From assembly GCF_004766045.1 (NCBI RefSeq), contig NZ_SPQQ01000001.1:620001-684000 (forward strand): a DNA stretch of 64,000 nt. The letters run 5' to 3'. Source of the stretch: Desulfosporosinus fructosivorans (GTDB taxonomy: Bacteria > Bacillota > Desulfitobacteriia > Desulfitobacteriales > Desulfitobacteriaceae). The position numbers and the translations under genes are program-made. The notes beneath the pieces were generated by a model. That model ran no database searches, had not been told where the DNA came from, and was given only the letters and a program-made list of their open reading frames with translations. This document shows positions 44,580 to 51,978 of this stretch, piece after piece. Numbering within the stretch: the first letter of the stretch is position 1; each line of letters opens with the position of its first letter.

Positions 44580-45332
44580 TTGGTACCGAAAGCCTATGAA
44601 GCCGCCTCACGCGGATCTTGGAAACAAGAGCATATCGAACAATACTTGCCATTGGTTAAACGTATTGCTGGCCGTTTAGCAATTTCGTTGCCTCCCCATG
44701 TCGACGAGGATGATATCATTGGTTATGGTGTCTTTGGGTTACTCGATGCCTTGGAACGATTTGAAGCAGCCCGGGGGTGGAAATTCGAAACCTATGCCTC
44801 GATCCGTATTCGCGGAGCGATGATCGACGGACTCCGAACTATGGATTGGGTCCCACATTCGGCGAGACAAAAAGTGAAACGGGTTCAAGAGGGCTTTGTT
44901 GAGTTGGAATATCGACTGGGAAGGGCTGCTACGGTAGGTGAAGTTGCAGAGTTACTAAAAGCTGAGGTTCGGGATATAGAAGGAGTTTTAGCCCAGGCAC
45001 AAATTTTAACGCTCACCTCATTTGATGAAACCACTGTCGATAATGAAGGGGATAGTAGTGGCACACCCCTTAATTTGCTGATGGATACAGATGCCCAAGA
45101 GGCATATTCTGTGATAGAAAAAGAGGAACAAAAACAGATCCTTGCTATAGCTGTGGAAAAATTACCAGACAAAGAAAAATTGGTAGTGGGGCTTTATTAT
45201 CAAGAAGAATTAACGTTAAAAGAGATTGCCGCAGTCATGAAGCTTTCTGAATCTAGAATTTCCCAACTTCATTCCCAAGCAATCTTACGCTTGCGAGGAA
45301 GGCTCAGTCGACAAAAGAAGAATTTATTTTAA
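44580..45332 (+). CDS. fliA: Flagellar sigma factor sigma-28 (SigD/FliA)
   Basis: A 250-residue sigma factor. Region 2 (LPLVKRIAGRLAISLPPHVDEDDIIGYGVFGLLDALERFEAARGWKFETYASIRIRGAMIDGLR), region 3 (GRAATVGEVAELL) and region 4 (LTLKEIAAVMKLSESRISQLHSQAILRLR) are complete. It should drive the TAAN-16-GCCGATAT sites found in this window and is held by FlgM (5546). TTG start with a CGGAGGTGAG site. A sigma-28 site follows it by 14 nt, in front of fliK. Confidence 0.97.
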   Translation: MVPKAYEAASRGSWKQEHIEQYLPLVKRIAGRLAISLPPHVDEDDIIGYGVFGLLDALERFEAARGWKFETYASIRIRGAMIDGLRTMDWVPHSARQKVKRVQEGFVELEYRLGRAATVGEVAELLKAEVRDIEGVLAQAQILTLTSFDETTVDNEGDSSGTPLNLLMDTDAQEAYSVIEKEEQKQILAIAVEKLPDKEKLVVGLYYQEELTLKEIAAVMKLSESRISQLHSQAILRLRGRLSRQKKNLF

Positions 45333-45345
45333 GAAATAAACATCC

Positions 45346-45373
45346 TAATGTTTTATTGGGAGTTTGCCGATAT
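45346..45373 (+). promoter_or_regulatory. Sigma-28 promoter of fliK and the downstream hook/rod genes
   Basis: TAAT (45346-45349), 16 nt, GCCGATAT (45366-45373): 11 of 12 consensus positions, with a perfect -10 and the same spacing as the other sites. It lies 14 nt after the sigma-28 stop codon and 35 nt before fliK. From here fliK, flgD, flgE, flgG, flgB, flgF, cheW and the lytic transglycosylase continue without a terminator. Confidence 0.7.
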
Positions 45374-45407
45374 AGCTAAAGAAGACTTATTTAGGAGGTG
45401 ATGGTAA

Positions 45408-46940
45408 ATGGCAGGTATAGATGTCCTTTCGAATATCCCAAAGGGTGGCAATAAAGTAGAGAACATGTCTTCCTCCATGGGAAGAAAGACGTCAGGCAGC
45501 TCTGGAAATGGAGCATCTGATTTTGCTACTATGCTTACTGGCAAATTAAAATCATACTTAAATTCGAAAGGGCAAAGCTCCTCTAAAGCAGACCAAGATG
45601 TGGAGGAAAAGACTAATACTAGTCCATTGCCAAGTGGCCAGAGCCCAGATGGATTGGAAAGTCTAGCGTACGGTAATATTGTACTTCCTCTTATTTCGCA
45701 GGTGATGCTTCCGGCAGGCAAGGAGGCCAATTCCGGAGAAAGTATGAGTCAGAGGATTGAAAATTCGACAGGAGGCAAGAATCTTGCCCCACTGTTGAAT
45801 CTAATTTCTCAAGGCTCAGAGGAGGGTTCAGGGTCGACAGGGATGACGATAATGAATCCTCAAGAGGATAACCTCGGAATCACGGAATTGGATAAATATA
45901 GACAGGTGATAAACAAGCTTTTAGTGGAGCTTTCAGGAGTGATTACTGATTCTACTCCAGAGGTGGACCTCGAAAGAGCAGATAGCATGGGGGCAAAGGA
46001 TCTTCGTCAAGAATTGGCGAGGATCACACAAGGCTGGATGACCATGACGGATGAGGCTATTAAGGCTGAACTTAGTACTAATGCTCAAAACGGACTTCAA
46101 CGCTCAGTTGAGGGTTCTGCGTTAGGGAATGCTAATCCTGAGTTGAGCACGAAGGCAGCTAATATCCTGGCCGCTCTTTACCCTCTCTTTGTAGAAGGGA
46201 CGGGAGGGGAAAAAGTACCTCAAGGCGTAAGAGAAGCACTTATCGATCAGCTAAAAGGCAGTGGGATTGACTTAGATTCTATAGCGACCGCTTCGAAAGA
46301 TACTCTGACGAACGTTTTGCAGAAATCCGAAGGAATGGGTCTTCAAGAAAGCAAAAACACAAAAAACTTTCAAGATATTTTTAGTGAAGCTAACAAGGCT
46401 AACTCTATGAAATCCGTAGAACTATTTGGCCCAAAAGATGCTCTAACTCAGTCTTCCAGTTCAGAGGTTGGAGTTGTGGTTAACGTGGTACCGCTAACCC
46501 TTTCCGACGGAAAAGTAGTCGCGATTCCTGTATGGGAACAGATTTCTACTGTAGTGCGTGAGCAAGTGATGCTCAAGCAACAGGTGTTAAAGCAATTAGA
46601 TATTCAGCTTCATCCAGCGGACTTGGGGAAAATTCAGATTTCTTTGCGTTGGGAGAGTGGACAGGTCCATATGCAGGTGCAAGCCTCTGAAGCGGCGACA
46701 GGACAACTCCTTCAGAATCAGCTCTCGGATTTGCGCCAAAACTTAATGAACCAGGGTGTGAACTGTGGCTCGTTGCAAATGGGACAAGGCGGAGAACGGC
46801 AACAACAGTCTCAGAGTGATGAGTCCCAAAGGGCGCTCCAGCAAAGTGACTCACTCCCTAATGAAGACGAGGATTTGATTCCAATCAATCCCCTTTCTCT
46901 AGGACAAAATGGACTCAATCGGATTAATGTCACGGCATAG
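45408..46940 (+). CDS. fliK: Hook-length control protein FliK
   Basis: A 510-residue protein. The long, Ser/Gly/Gln-rich N-terminal part acts as the measuring tape; the C-terminal domain QLDIQLHPADLGKIQISLRWESGQVHMQVQ (about 395-475) is the Flg_hook domain that triggers the FlhB switch. A TTAGGAGGTGATG site precedes the ATG. Confidence 0.93.
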   Translation: MAGIDVLSNIPKGGNKVENMSSSMGRKTSGSSGNGASDFATMLTGKLKSYLNSKGQSSSKADQDVEEKTNTSPLPSGQSPDGLESLAYGNIVLPLISQVMLPAGKEANSGESMSQRIENSTGGKNLAPLLNLISQGSEEGSGSTGMTIMNPQEDNLGITELDKYRQVINKLLVELSGVITDSTPEVDLERADSMGAKDLRQELARITQGWMTMTDEAIKAELSTNAQNGLQRSVEGSALGNANPELSTKAANILAALYPLFVEGTGGEKVPQGVREALIDQLKGSGIDLDSIATASKDTLTNVLQKSEGMGLQESKNTKNFQDIFSEANKANSMKSVELFGPKDALTQSSSSEVGVVVNVVPLTLSDGKVVAIPVWEQISTVVREQVMLKQQVLKQLDIQLHPADLGKIQISLRWESGQVHMQVQASEAATGQLLQNQLSDLRQNLMNQGVNCGSLQMGQGGERQQQSQSDESQRALQQSDSLPNEDEDLIPINPLSLGQNGLNRINVTA

Positions 46941-46949
46941 GAGGTAGCT

Positions 46950-47447
46950 ATGAGTAACACCATTGATACAACTTTAAGAACAAATACAACTAACAATACG
47001 AACGGAAGCCAAGATATCGTAACCAATGATTCACTGGGAAAAGATGATTTTCTCAAGTTACTTATTGCGGAGATGCAAAATCAAGACCCCCTGAATCCTA
47101 CGGATAACAAAGATTCAATCGCGCAATTAGCTACATTCAGCTCTTTGGAGCAGATGAACAATATCGCTGCATCCATGGACGCCTTGGACAGTACTATGTC
47201 CCTATTCTCCCAACAATCTTCACTTATGCAAGGAGCAGCCATGATCGGCAAATGGGTGAGCGGAGTCGATACTGATGGTGAGACTATTATTGAAGGAACC
47301 GTCGAAACAGTGAAGTGGCTTGATGGGGATCCTAAGTTGCAGATTCGCAAAGAAGATGGAACGCTGGTGGATTTAGAAATGGGTCTAATTACATTGGTTA
47401 AGGAACAAAAGCCTGATACAACTACTGATACAACAGTGACTGAGTAA
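46950..47447 (+). CDS. flgD: Hook-capping protein FlgD
   Basis: A 165-residue scaffold for hook assembly: LGKDDFLKLLIAEMQNQDPLNPTDNKDSIAQLATFSSLEQM is the FlgD signature. The tail is short (compact Gram-positive form). Follows fliK by 9 nt. Confidence 0.95.
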   Translation: MSNTIDTTLRTNTTNNTNGSQDIVTNDSLGKDDFLKLLIAEMQNQDPLNPTDNKDSIAQLATFSSLEQMNNIAASMDALDSTMSLFSQQSSLMQGAAMIGKWVSGVDTDGETIIEGTVETVKWLDGDPKLQIRKEDGTLVDLEMGLITLVKEQKPDTTTDTTVTE

Positions 47448-47469
47448 ATAAAGAGGAGGAATATGGACT

Positions 47470-48309
47470 ATGATGCGTTCGCTATATGCAGCAGTTTCGG
47501 GGTTAAAAAATCACCAAGTCAAAATGGATGTTATCGGGAACAATGTTGCTAATGTCAATACCACGGGATTTAAACGGAGTAGGGTGACGTTTTCGACAAT
47601 GCTAAGCCAAACCTTGAAAGGGGCTTCGACGCCTCATAACACGGATACTCCCCCTAGTGGAGGTACTAATCCTGTTCAGATTGGCTTGGGGGTTTCGCTG
47701 GGGTCCATCGATCAGATTATGACTCAAGGGAGTTCACAGTCGACGGGGAATCCCACGGATATGATGATAGAAGGATCTGGTTACTTTGTTTTAACAACCG
47801 ATGGGACTGATCGAGTTTATACTCGCTCAGGAGCTTTTACGTTAGATGGTGAAGGGTATTTAGTTGATCCGGGATCAGGCGCGCAGGTATTAGACACAAA
47901 TGATGAAGCCATTCACATTGATTTTGATACGTATAGTAGCTATAGCATCGATGGAACAGGTGTTATAACAGGTATTCGAATAGATACGGGTGAAGGAGAA
48001 CCAATTGATACTAATACGGGAATTGCAATTGCGAAGTTTTCAAATGATGCTGGTCTGACAAGCTTGGGAGGTAGTTTCTACCAGGTATCTAACAATTCTG
48101 GGCCGGCTATAGTATATGGCGATGGTGCTACTGAGGGTCCTTATCTTGCAGGAACAAAACTAATAGTTAGTGCTGTGGAAATGTCTAATGTTGACCTTTC
48201 AACCGAATTTACAGATATGATTACGGCTCAGCGTGGTTTCCAAGCGAATTCGCGGGTAATCACGGTATCAGATACACTCTTAGAAGAACTTATTAATCTC
48301 AAACGCTAA
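47470..48309 (+). CDS. flgE: Flagellar hook protein FlgE
   Basis: A 279-residue axial protein with SLYAAVSGLKNHQVKMDVIGNNVANVNTTGFKRSRVTF, the IEGSGYFVL strand and the C-terminal helix SNVDLSTEFTDMITAQRGFQANSRVITVSDTLL. It directly follows flgD, so it is the hook subunit. It is shorter than many FlgE proteins, as in Bacillus. ATG at 47470 (also 47473) follows AGGAGGA. Confidence 0.9.
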   Translation: MMRSLYAAVSGLKNHQVKMDVIGNNVANVNTTGFKRSRVTFSTMLSQTLKGASTPHNTDTPPSGGTNPVQIGLGVSLGSIDQIMTQGSSQSTGNPTDMMIEGSGYFVLTTDGTDRVYTRSGAFTLDGEGYLVDPGSGAQVLDTNDEAIHIDFDTYSSYSIDGTGVITGIRIDTGEGEPIDTNTGIAIAKFSNDAGLTSLGGSFYQVSNNSGPAIVYGDGATEGPYLAGTKLIVSAVEMSNVDLSTEFTDMITAQRGFQANSRVITVSDTLLEELINLKR

Positions 48310-48354
48310 TAGTATGAGTGTTGAACTCATTTGGAGAAAACGGAGGGCTGCCTC

Positions 48355-49143
48355 ATGCGCCTAGTAGGAACTGCTGCGTCGGGAATCCGTGCGCAGCAGA
48401 TAGCGATAGACATCATAGGCAATAACTTGGCGAATGTCAATACGCCGGGATTTAAAGCGAATCAGGTGGTTTTTGCTGAGGCTTTGTCAACAGAAATACG
48501 TTCTGGAAATACAGCAACTGAAGGGAATGCAGAGGTTACCGTTGATGTTGGAGCTGGAGTGCTCTTTAGTGCCAGTGGGACTAATCTTCAACAAGGTAAT
48601 CTGGGGCAGACTGATCGTCCGTTAGATTTAGGAATTGATGGATCGGGGTACTTTCAAGTTATAACACCGGATGGGCAGACGAGCTATACCCGTGCAGGGG
48701 CTTTCCAAGTGGATGAGGCAGGGCAACTTGCCGATATGCAAGGAAATATTGTACAACCGAGTATCTCGATTCCCTCCGGTGCGACAGACTTGTCTATTGC
48801 TTCTAATGGCAGGATAACTGGGGTTAGCGATGGAGAACGTATGGAATTTGGACAGCTTGTTCTGGCAGCCTTTCAGAATCCTAAAGGGTTACAAAGAAAC
48901 GAAAATAATCTTTTTATGCCTTCTGTTAATTCAGGCGAACCACAGGTCGGACAACCAGGTAGTGTCCTAGCGGGTAATCAGGTGTTAGGAACAATTCGTA
49001 GTCAGTCTCTGGAGCAATCAAATGTGGACTTGGCTACCTCTATGACGGATCTCATCCAGGTCCAGAGAGCATATCAAGTGAATGCTAGGCTGGTTCAGGA
49101 CGGAGATCAGATGTGGGGAATTGCCAATTCAATGAGGAGGTAA
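48355..49143 (+). CDS. flgG: Rod/hook basal body protein FlgG
   Basis: A 262-residue distal-rod protein: GIRAQQIAIDIIGNNLANVNTPGFKANQVVF, IDGSGYFQV and a C-terminal helix (EQSNVDLATSMTDLIQVQRAYQVNARLVQDGDQMWGIANSMRR). It is paired with flgF at 49646; by sequence it fits FlgG better. ATG 48355 has a CGGAGGG site. Length 262 matches FlgG. Confidence 0.88.
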   Translation: MRLVGTAASGIRAQQIAIDIIGNNLANVNTPGFKANQVVFAEALSTEIRSGNTATEGNAEVTVDVGAGVLFSASGTNLQQGNLGQTDRPLDLGIDGSGYFQVITPDGQTSYTRAGAFQVDEAGQLADMQGNIVQPSISIPSGATDLSIASNGRITGVSDGERMEFGQLVLAAFQNPKGLQRNENNLFMPSVNSGEPQVGQPGSVLAGNQVLGTIRSQSLEQSNVDLATSMTDLIQVQRAYQVNARLVQDGDQMWGIANSMRR

Positions 49144-49147
49144 CAGA

Positions 49148-49546
49148 ATGGCCGGTTGGTTGGATGGACCTGTTTTAAATGTCTTGCAAAAGGGACTTGA
49201 TGCTTCAGGTATGAGGCAACAGATCTTGTCTAATAACGTAGCGAATATTGACACTCCAAAGTTTAAACGTTCAGATGTTGATTTCCAAGCGGTCCTCGGC
49301 GCTGTTTTAGGGGAAAAAGGTGGAGTTCTTCCGTTGAAGCTGACGTCTCCGAAGCACATGAGGAGTCTTGCAGCAGGCGATGGTTCGGGGGTTGTGACGG
49401 ATCAGTCAACTTCATTGCGCAATGATGGAAATAACGTGGATGTAGATCGAGAGATGGCTTATGTCGCGGAAAATGGACTGTATTATAACTCCCTTACTAA
49501 TGCTATCTCTTCTCAACTAGGTTTGCTGCGTACAGTTCTCAAGTAG
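49148..49546 (+). CDS. flgB: Proximal rod protein FlgB
   Basis: A 132-residue rod protein: VLQKGLDASGMRQQILSNNVANIDTPKFKRSDVDFQAVL, then VDVDREMAYVAENGLYYNSLTNAISSQLGLLRTVL. Normally it stands directly before flgC; here flgC is 24 kb upstream at 25044 and flgB sits between flgG and flgF. It begins 4 nt after flgG. Confidence 0.93.
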   Translation: MAGWLDGPVLNVLQKGLDASGMRQQILSNNVANIDTPKFKRSDVDFQAVLGAVLGEKGGVLPLKLTSPKHMRSLAAGDGSGVVTDQSTSLRNDGNNVDVDREMAYVAENGLYYNSLTNAISSQLGLLRTVLK

Positions 49547-49548
49547 GA

Positions 49549-49614
49549 GCAATTCATGAATTGCCCAATTTGGGTCGGAACAATTAGGGGATTCATGAAT
49601 CGCTCAAATTAGAT
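49549..49614 (+). repeat. Pair of CATG-centred palindromes between flgB and flgF
   Basis: GCAATTCATGAATTGC (16-bp perfect palindrome) at about 49549-49565 and GATTCATGAATC (12 bp) at about 49590-49601, with CAATTTGGG/CAAATT around them. The two units are diverged copies. No T-run, so not a terminator. Confidence 0.6.
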
Positions 49615-49645
49615 ACTTCTTAGTAACTAGTAAAGGCGGGGTAAA

Positions 49646-50383
49646 ATGATACGAGGATTGTATTCTTCAGCTACAGGTATGTTAGCTGCGCAAACGCAGA
49701 GTGAAGTTATTGGGGATAACCTCGTCAATATGAAGACCCCGGGCTACAAAGAAGAACTGGCTAGTAATATTTCGTTCCCATCGATGCTGATTGAGCGCAT
49801 GAGCGGAAGCCAGGATTCTGTAGCAGTCGGCGGGATGGGGACGGGGTTAGGTGTCGATCGCCTTACTCTGTCAAATGTTCAAGGGTCGATAGAGACCACG
49901 GATGTTAATATGGACTTGGCTTTAACGTCACCAGGATACTTTGTAGTTCAGACGCCGGCTGGAGAACGGTATACCCGCAATGGACATTTCCAGGTAGACG
50001 GTGCTGGAATGCTGCGAACTGCGGATGGTTATGCCCTTCAGGGAGAAGGCGGGCCAATAGGCCCAATAAGTTCTGAATTTAGAGTTAATGCAGATGGCAC
50101 AATTATAGATCAAGGACAAAACGCCGGCCGTCTACGTGTGGTAGAGATACCAGCAGAGGCTTTACAACGTGAAGGCCAATCCTTATACAATTCGGCTCAA
50201 CCAGTTCAAGTTTCAGCTGGGGCACAAATTCGACAGGGCGCGATTGAAACATCCAATGTCGATCTCTCAGGACAAATGGTTCAAATGATGTCGGTCATGA
50301 AAGCGTATGAAGCCAATCAAAAAGTAGTCCAGACCCAAGATGAAATGTTGGGGAAGGCAGTTAACGAGGTCGGGAAGATATAG
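49646..50383 (+). CDS. flgF: Rod protein FlgF/FlgG-like (FlhO/FlhP type)
   Basis: A 245-residue rod protein: MIRGLYSSATGMLAAQTQSEVIGDNLVNMKTPGYKEE, then a C-terminal helix (IETSNVDLSGQMVQMMSVMKAYEANQKVVQTQDEMLGKAVNEVG). It is shorter than FlgG and lacks NVDL-associated extras, so FlgF/FlhO is favoured. It follows the palindrome pair. Confidence 0.8.
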   Translation: MIRGLYSSATGMLAAQTQSEVIGDNLVNMKTPGYKEELASNISFPSMLIERMSGSQDSVAVGGMGTGLGVDRLTLSNVQGSIETTDVNMDLALTSPGYFVVQTPAGERYTRNGHFQVDGAGMLRTADGYALQGEGGPIGPISSEFRVNADGTIIDQGQNAGRLRVVEIPAEALQREGQSLYNSAQPVQVSAGAQIRQGAIETSNVDLSGQMVQMMSVMKAYEANQKVVQTQDEMLGKAVNEVGKI

Positions 50384-50402
50384 TTGTAGAGGATGTGGCA
50401 GG

Positions 50403-50867
50403 ATGGCAGTTCAAGTGGTCGTTTTTACCCTGGGCGAAGAAGAGTATGCAATGCCAATCGCAGTGGTCCGCGAGATCACCCGCTTGGGAGAGGTGCGTGG
50501 TATTCCACAAGCTCCTCCTTATGTACGTGGCCTAATTAATCTGAGAGACAAGGCCATCCCTATCATCGATTTGCATGTAAGGTTTGGTATTGGTGATGCA
50601 AACGTACCTGCGGATAGTTCGGATCAATCGGCAGAGCGGAATACTTTTGCTTTAATCACCGAGGTTCATGGAGATTATGTAGCTTTTGCTGTGGACGAAG
50701 TCCGAGAGGTTCGAATTTTAGAAAATATTGATCCCCCGCCACCGTTGGTCACGGCTCCATTTATCGGCGGTATTGTAAATCTTCCGGATCGCATTATCAT
50801 ACAACTCATTCCAGAGCAGATTTTGCAGAGCAACGAGGTTGTGGGGCTGAGTCAGTTAACTTCGTAG
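50403..50867 (+). CDS. cheW: Chemotaxis coupling protein CheW, second copy
   Basis: A 154-residue CheW: VVVFTLGEEEYAMPIAVVREITRLGEVRGIPQAPPYVRGLINLRDKAIPIIDL, with a longer C-terminal tail (LSQLTS) than the first copy. It could serve a different receptor set or a second array. ATG 50403 has a GAGGATG-type weak site. Confidence 0.93.
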   Translation: MAVQVVVFTLGEEEYAMPIAVVREITRLGEVRGIPQAPPYVRGLINLRDKAIPIIDLHVRFGIGDANVPADSSDQSAERNTFALITEVHGDYVAFAVDEVREVRILENIDPPPPLVTAPFIGGIVNLPDRIIIQLIPEQILQSNEVVGLSQLTS

Positions 50868-50929
50868 AGTAGTCAAGGTTAATAATAATAGTTTTTCTAA
50901 TGTAGGGTAGTGGAAGGAGGCTTATTTGC

Positions 50930-51586
50930 ATGGATGTCGCCCAGATGTTTCTTATGTTTCAGCTTCAACAGATGAATTCGTCTTGGAAGACTGCTCAATC
51001 TGGTCAGTCTGGGTCGTCTGAATTTGGAGGCATGGATTCACAATCCCAACTTTTTGCAGCCTTATTTCAGGCGGCTCTTGGGGGAGGATCGACTGCTTCC
51101 CAAGGATTGACGAGCCAATTGAAGGACCTGCCTTATACAGCACAAGTCAATGGTGATAAGTTTGCTTCTGCTCCCCTAGCGAAGAGTGGAAACGTTGGTT
51201 CGCTTGAGAGTGTTATTTATTCTATGGCCCAAAAATACGGAGTTAATCCAGATTTGATTCATCAAGTTGTCAAAGCAGAATCAGGCTACAATTCCAAGGC
51301 GACGTCTCCTGCTGGAGCCATGGGTTTAATGCAGTTAATGCCAGGGACTGCTGCTTCTTATGGGGTGAAAAATCCCTATGATGCCACCCAAAATCTGGAT
51401 GGTGGAACACATTTCTTAAAGGATTTGCTCGATCGTTTTCAGGGAAATGTTCCGCTGAGTTTAGCTGCATATAATGCCGGGCCAGGGGCTGTTGATAAAT
51501 ACAATGGGATACCACCGTATAAGGAAACTCAGGGCTATGTGCAAAAGATTATGGTGGGATTGAACCAGAAGAATTGGCAAGCTTAG
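50930..51586 (+). CDS. Lytic transglycosylase, likely the flagellar peptidoglycan-opening enzyme
   Basis: A 218-residue protein. Residues 90-218 are an SLT (soluble lytic transglycosylase) domain with catalytic Glu117 (VVKAESGYNSKATSPAGAMGLMQLMPGTA) and AYNAGPGAV. It opens the cell wall for rod growth, the job FlgJ does in proteobacteria. No Sec or Tat signal is visible; the N-terminal Met/Gln/Leu-rich stretch instead suggests type III export. Last gene before the 51594 terminator, with a GGAAGGAGG site. Confidence 0.85.
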   Translation: MDVAQMFLMFQLQQMNSSWKTAQSGQSGSSEFGGMDSQSQLFAALFQAALGGGSTASQGLTSQLKDLPYTAQVNGDKFASAPLAKSGNVGSLESVIYSMAQKYGVNPDLIHQVVKAESGYNSKATSPAGAMGLMQLMPGTAASYGVKNPYDATQNLDGGTHFLKDLLDRFQGNVPLSLAAYNAGPGAVDKYNGIPPYKETQGYVQKIMVGLNQKNWQA

Positions 51587-51593
51587 TATATTA

Positions 51594-51637
51594 AGATGAC
51601 TCAGATCTAGAAAAAGGATCTGGGGCATCTTTTTTTT
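51594..51637 (+). terminator. Terminator at the end of the fla/che run
   Basis: AGATGACTCAGATC (51594-51607) pairs imperfectly with GATCTGGGGCATCT ending near 51630, then a T-run of eight. It ends the transcript that starts at or before fliK. Confidence 0.8.
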
Positions 51638-51705
51638 GTTTCAGAGGCAAGGAGAAACTAGCGGGTCAATCTGAGCGAATAGGACTTTAGTCCTATGACA
51701 AGAGC

Positions 51706-51733
51706 TAAAGTTTGCACTTGGAATAACCGATAT
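51706..51733 (+). promoter_or_regulatory. Sigma-28 promoter before the tandem-repeat protein
   Basis: TAAA (51706-51709), 16 nt, ACCGATAT (51726-51733): 11 of 12 consensus positions and even the extended TAAAGTTT seen at the motA site. It lies about 246 nt before the TTG of the repeat protein, downstream of the fla/che terminator, so it cannot serve the flagellar operon. Confidence 0.7.
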
Positions 51734-51978
51734 AAGTAGTAGGTCTTTTGAAAATAGGAGGATTAGTTATATTTTTTTATAATTTCACTGGAAGATATAG
51801 TGCACATAGATCAGGAAATTATGAGAGATTCCGCGATTCCGCGTAGGAGTATAGCTAAAAGTGAGGTGAAATAATTTAGACTTTATGCAGGTACATAGTC
51901 TGTAAGTGGTACGCTAGCTACTCTTTATTAGTATCAGCTAAATTATGAAAAAATTAAATATAAAGAGGAGAGATTGAT
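51734..51978 (+). other. Long AT-rich leader of the repeat protein
   Basis: About 240 bases between the sigma-28 -10 box and the gene. It contains a small hairpin CACT-GGAAGATAT-AGTG (51786-51802) with GGA in the loop, a GATTCCGC direct repeat (51827-51842) and an AGAGGAGAGA ribosome-binding site at the end. The GGA sites leave room for CsrA control, but this is speculative. Confidence 0.4.
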
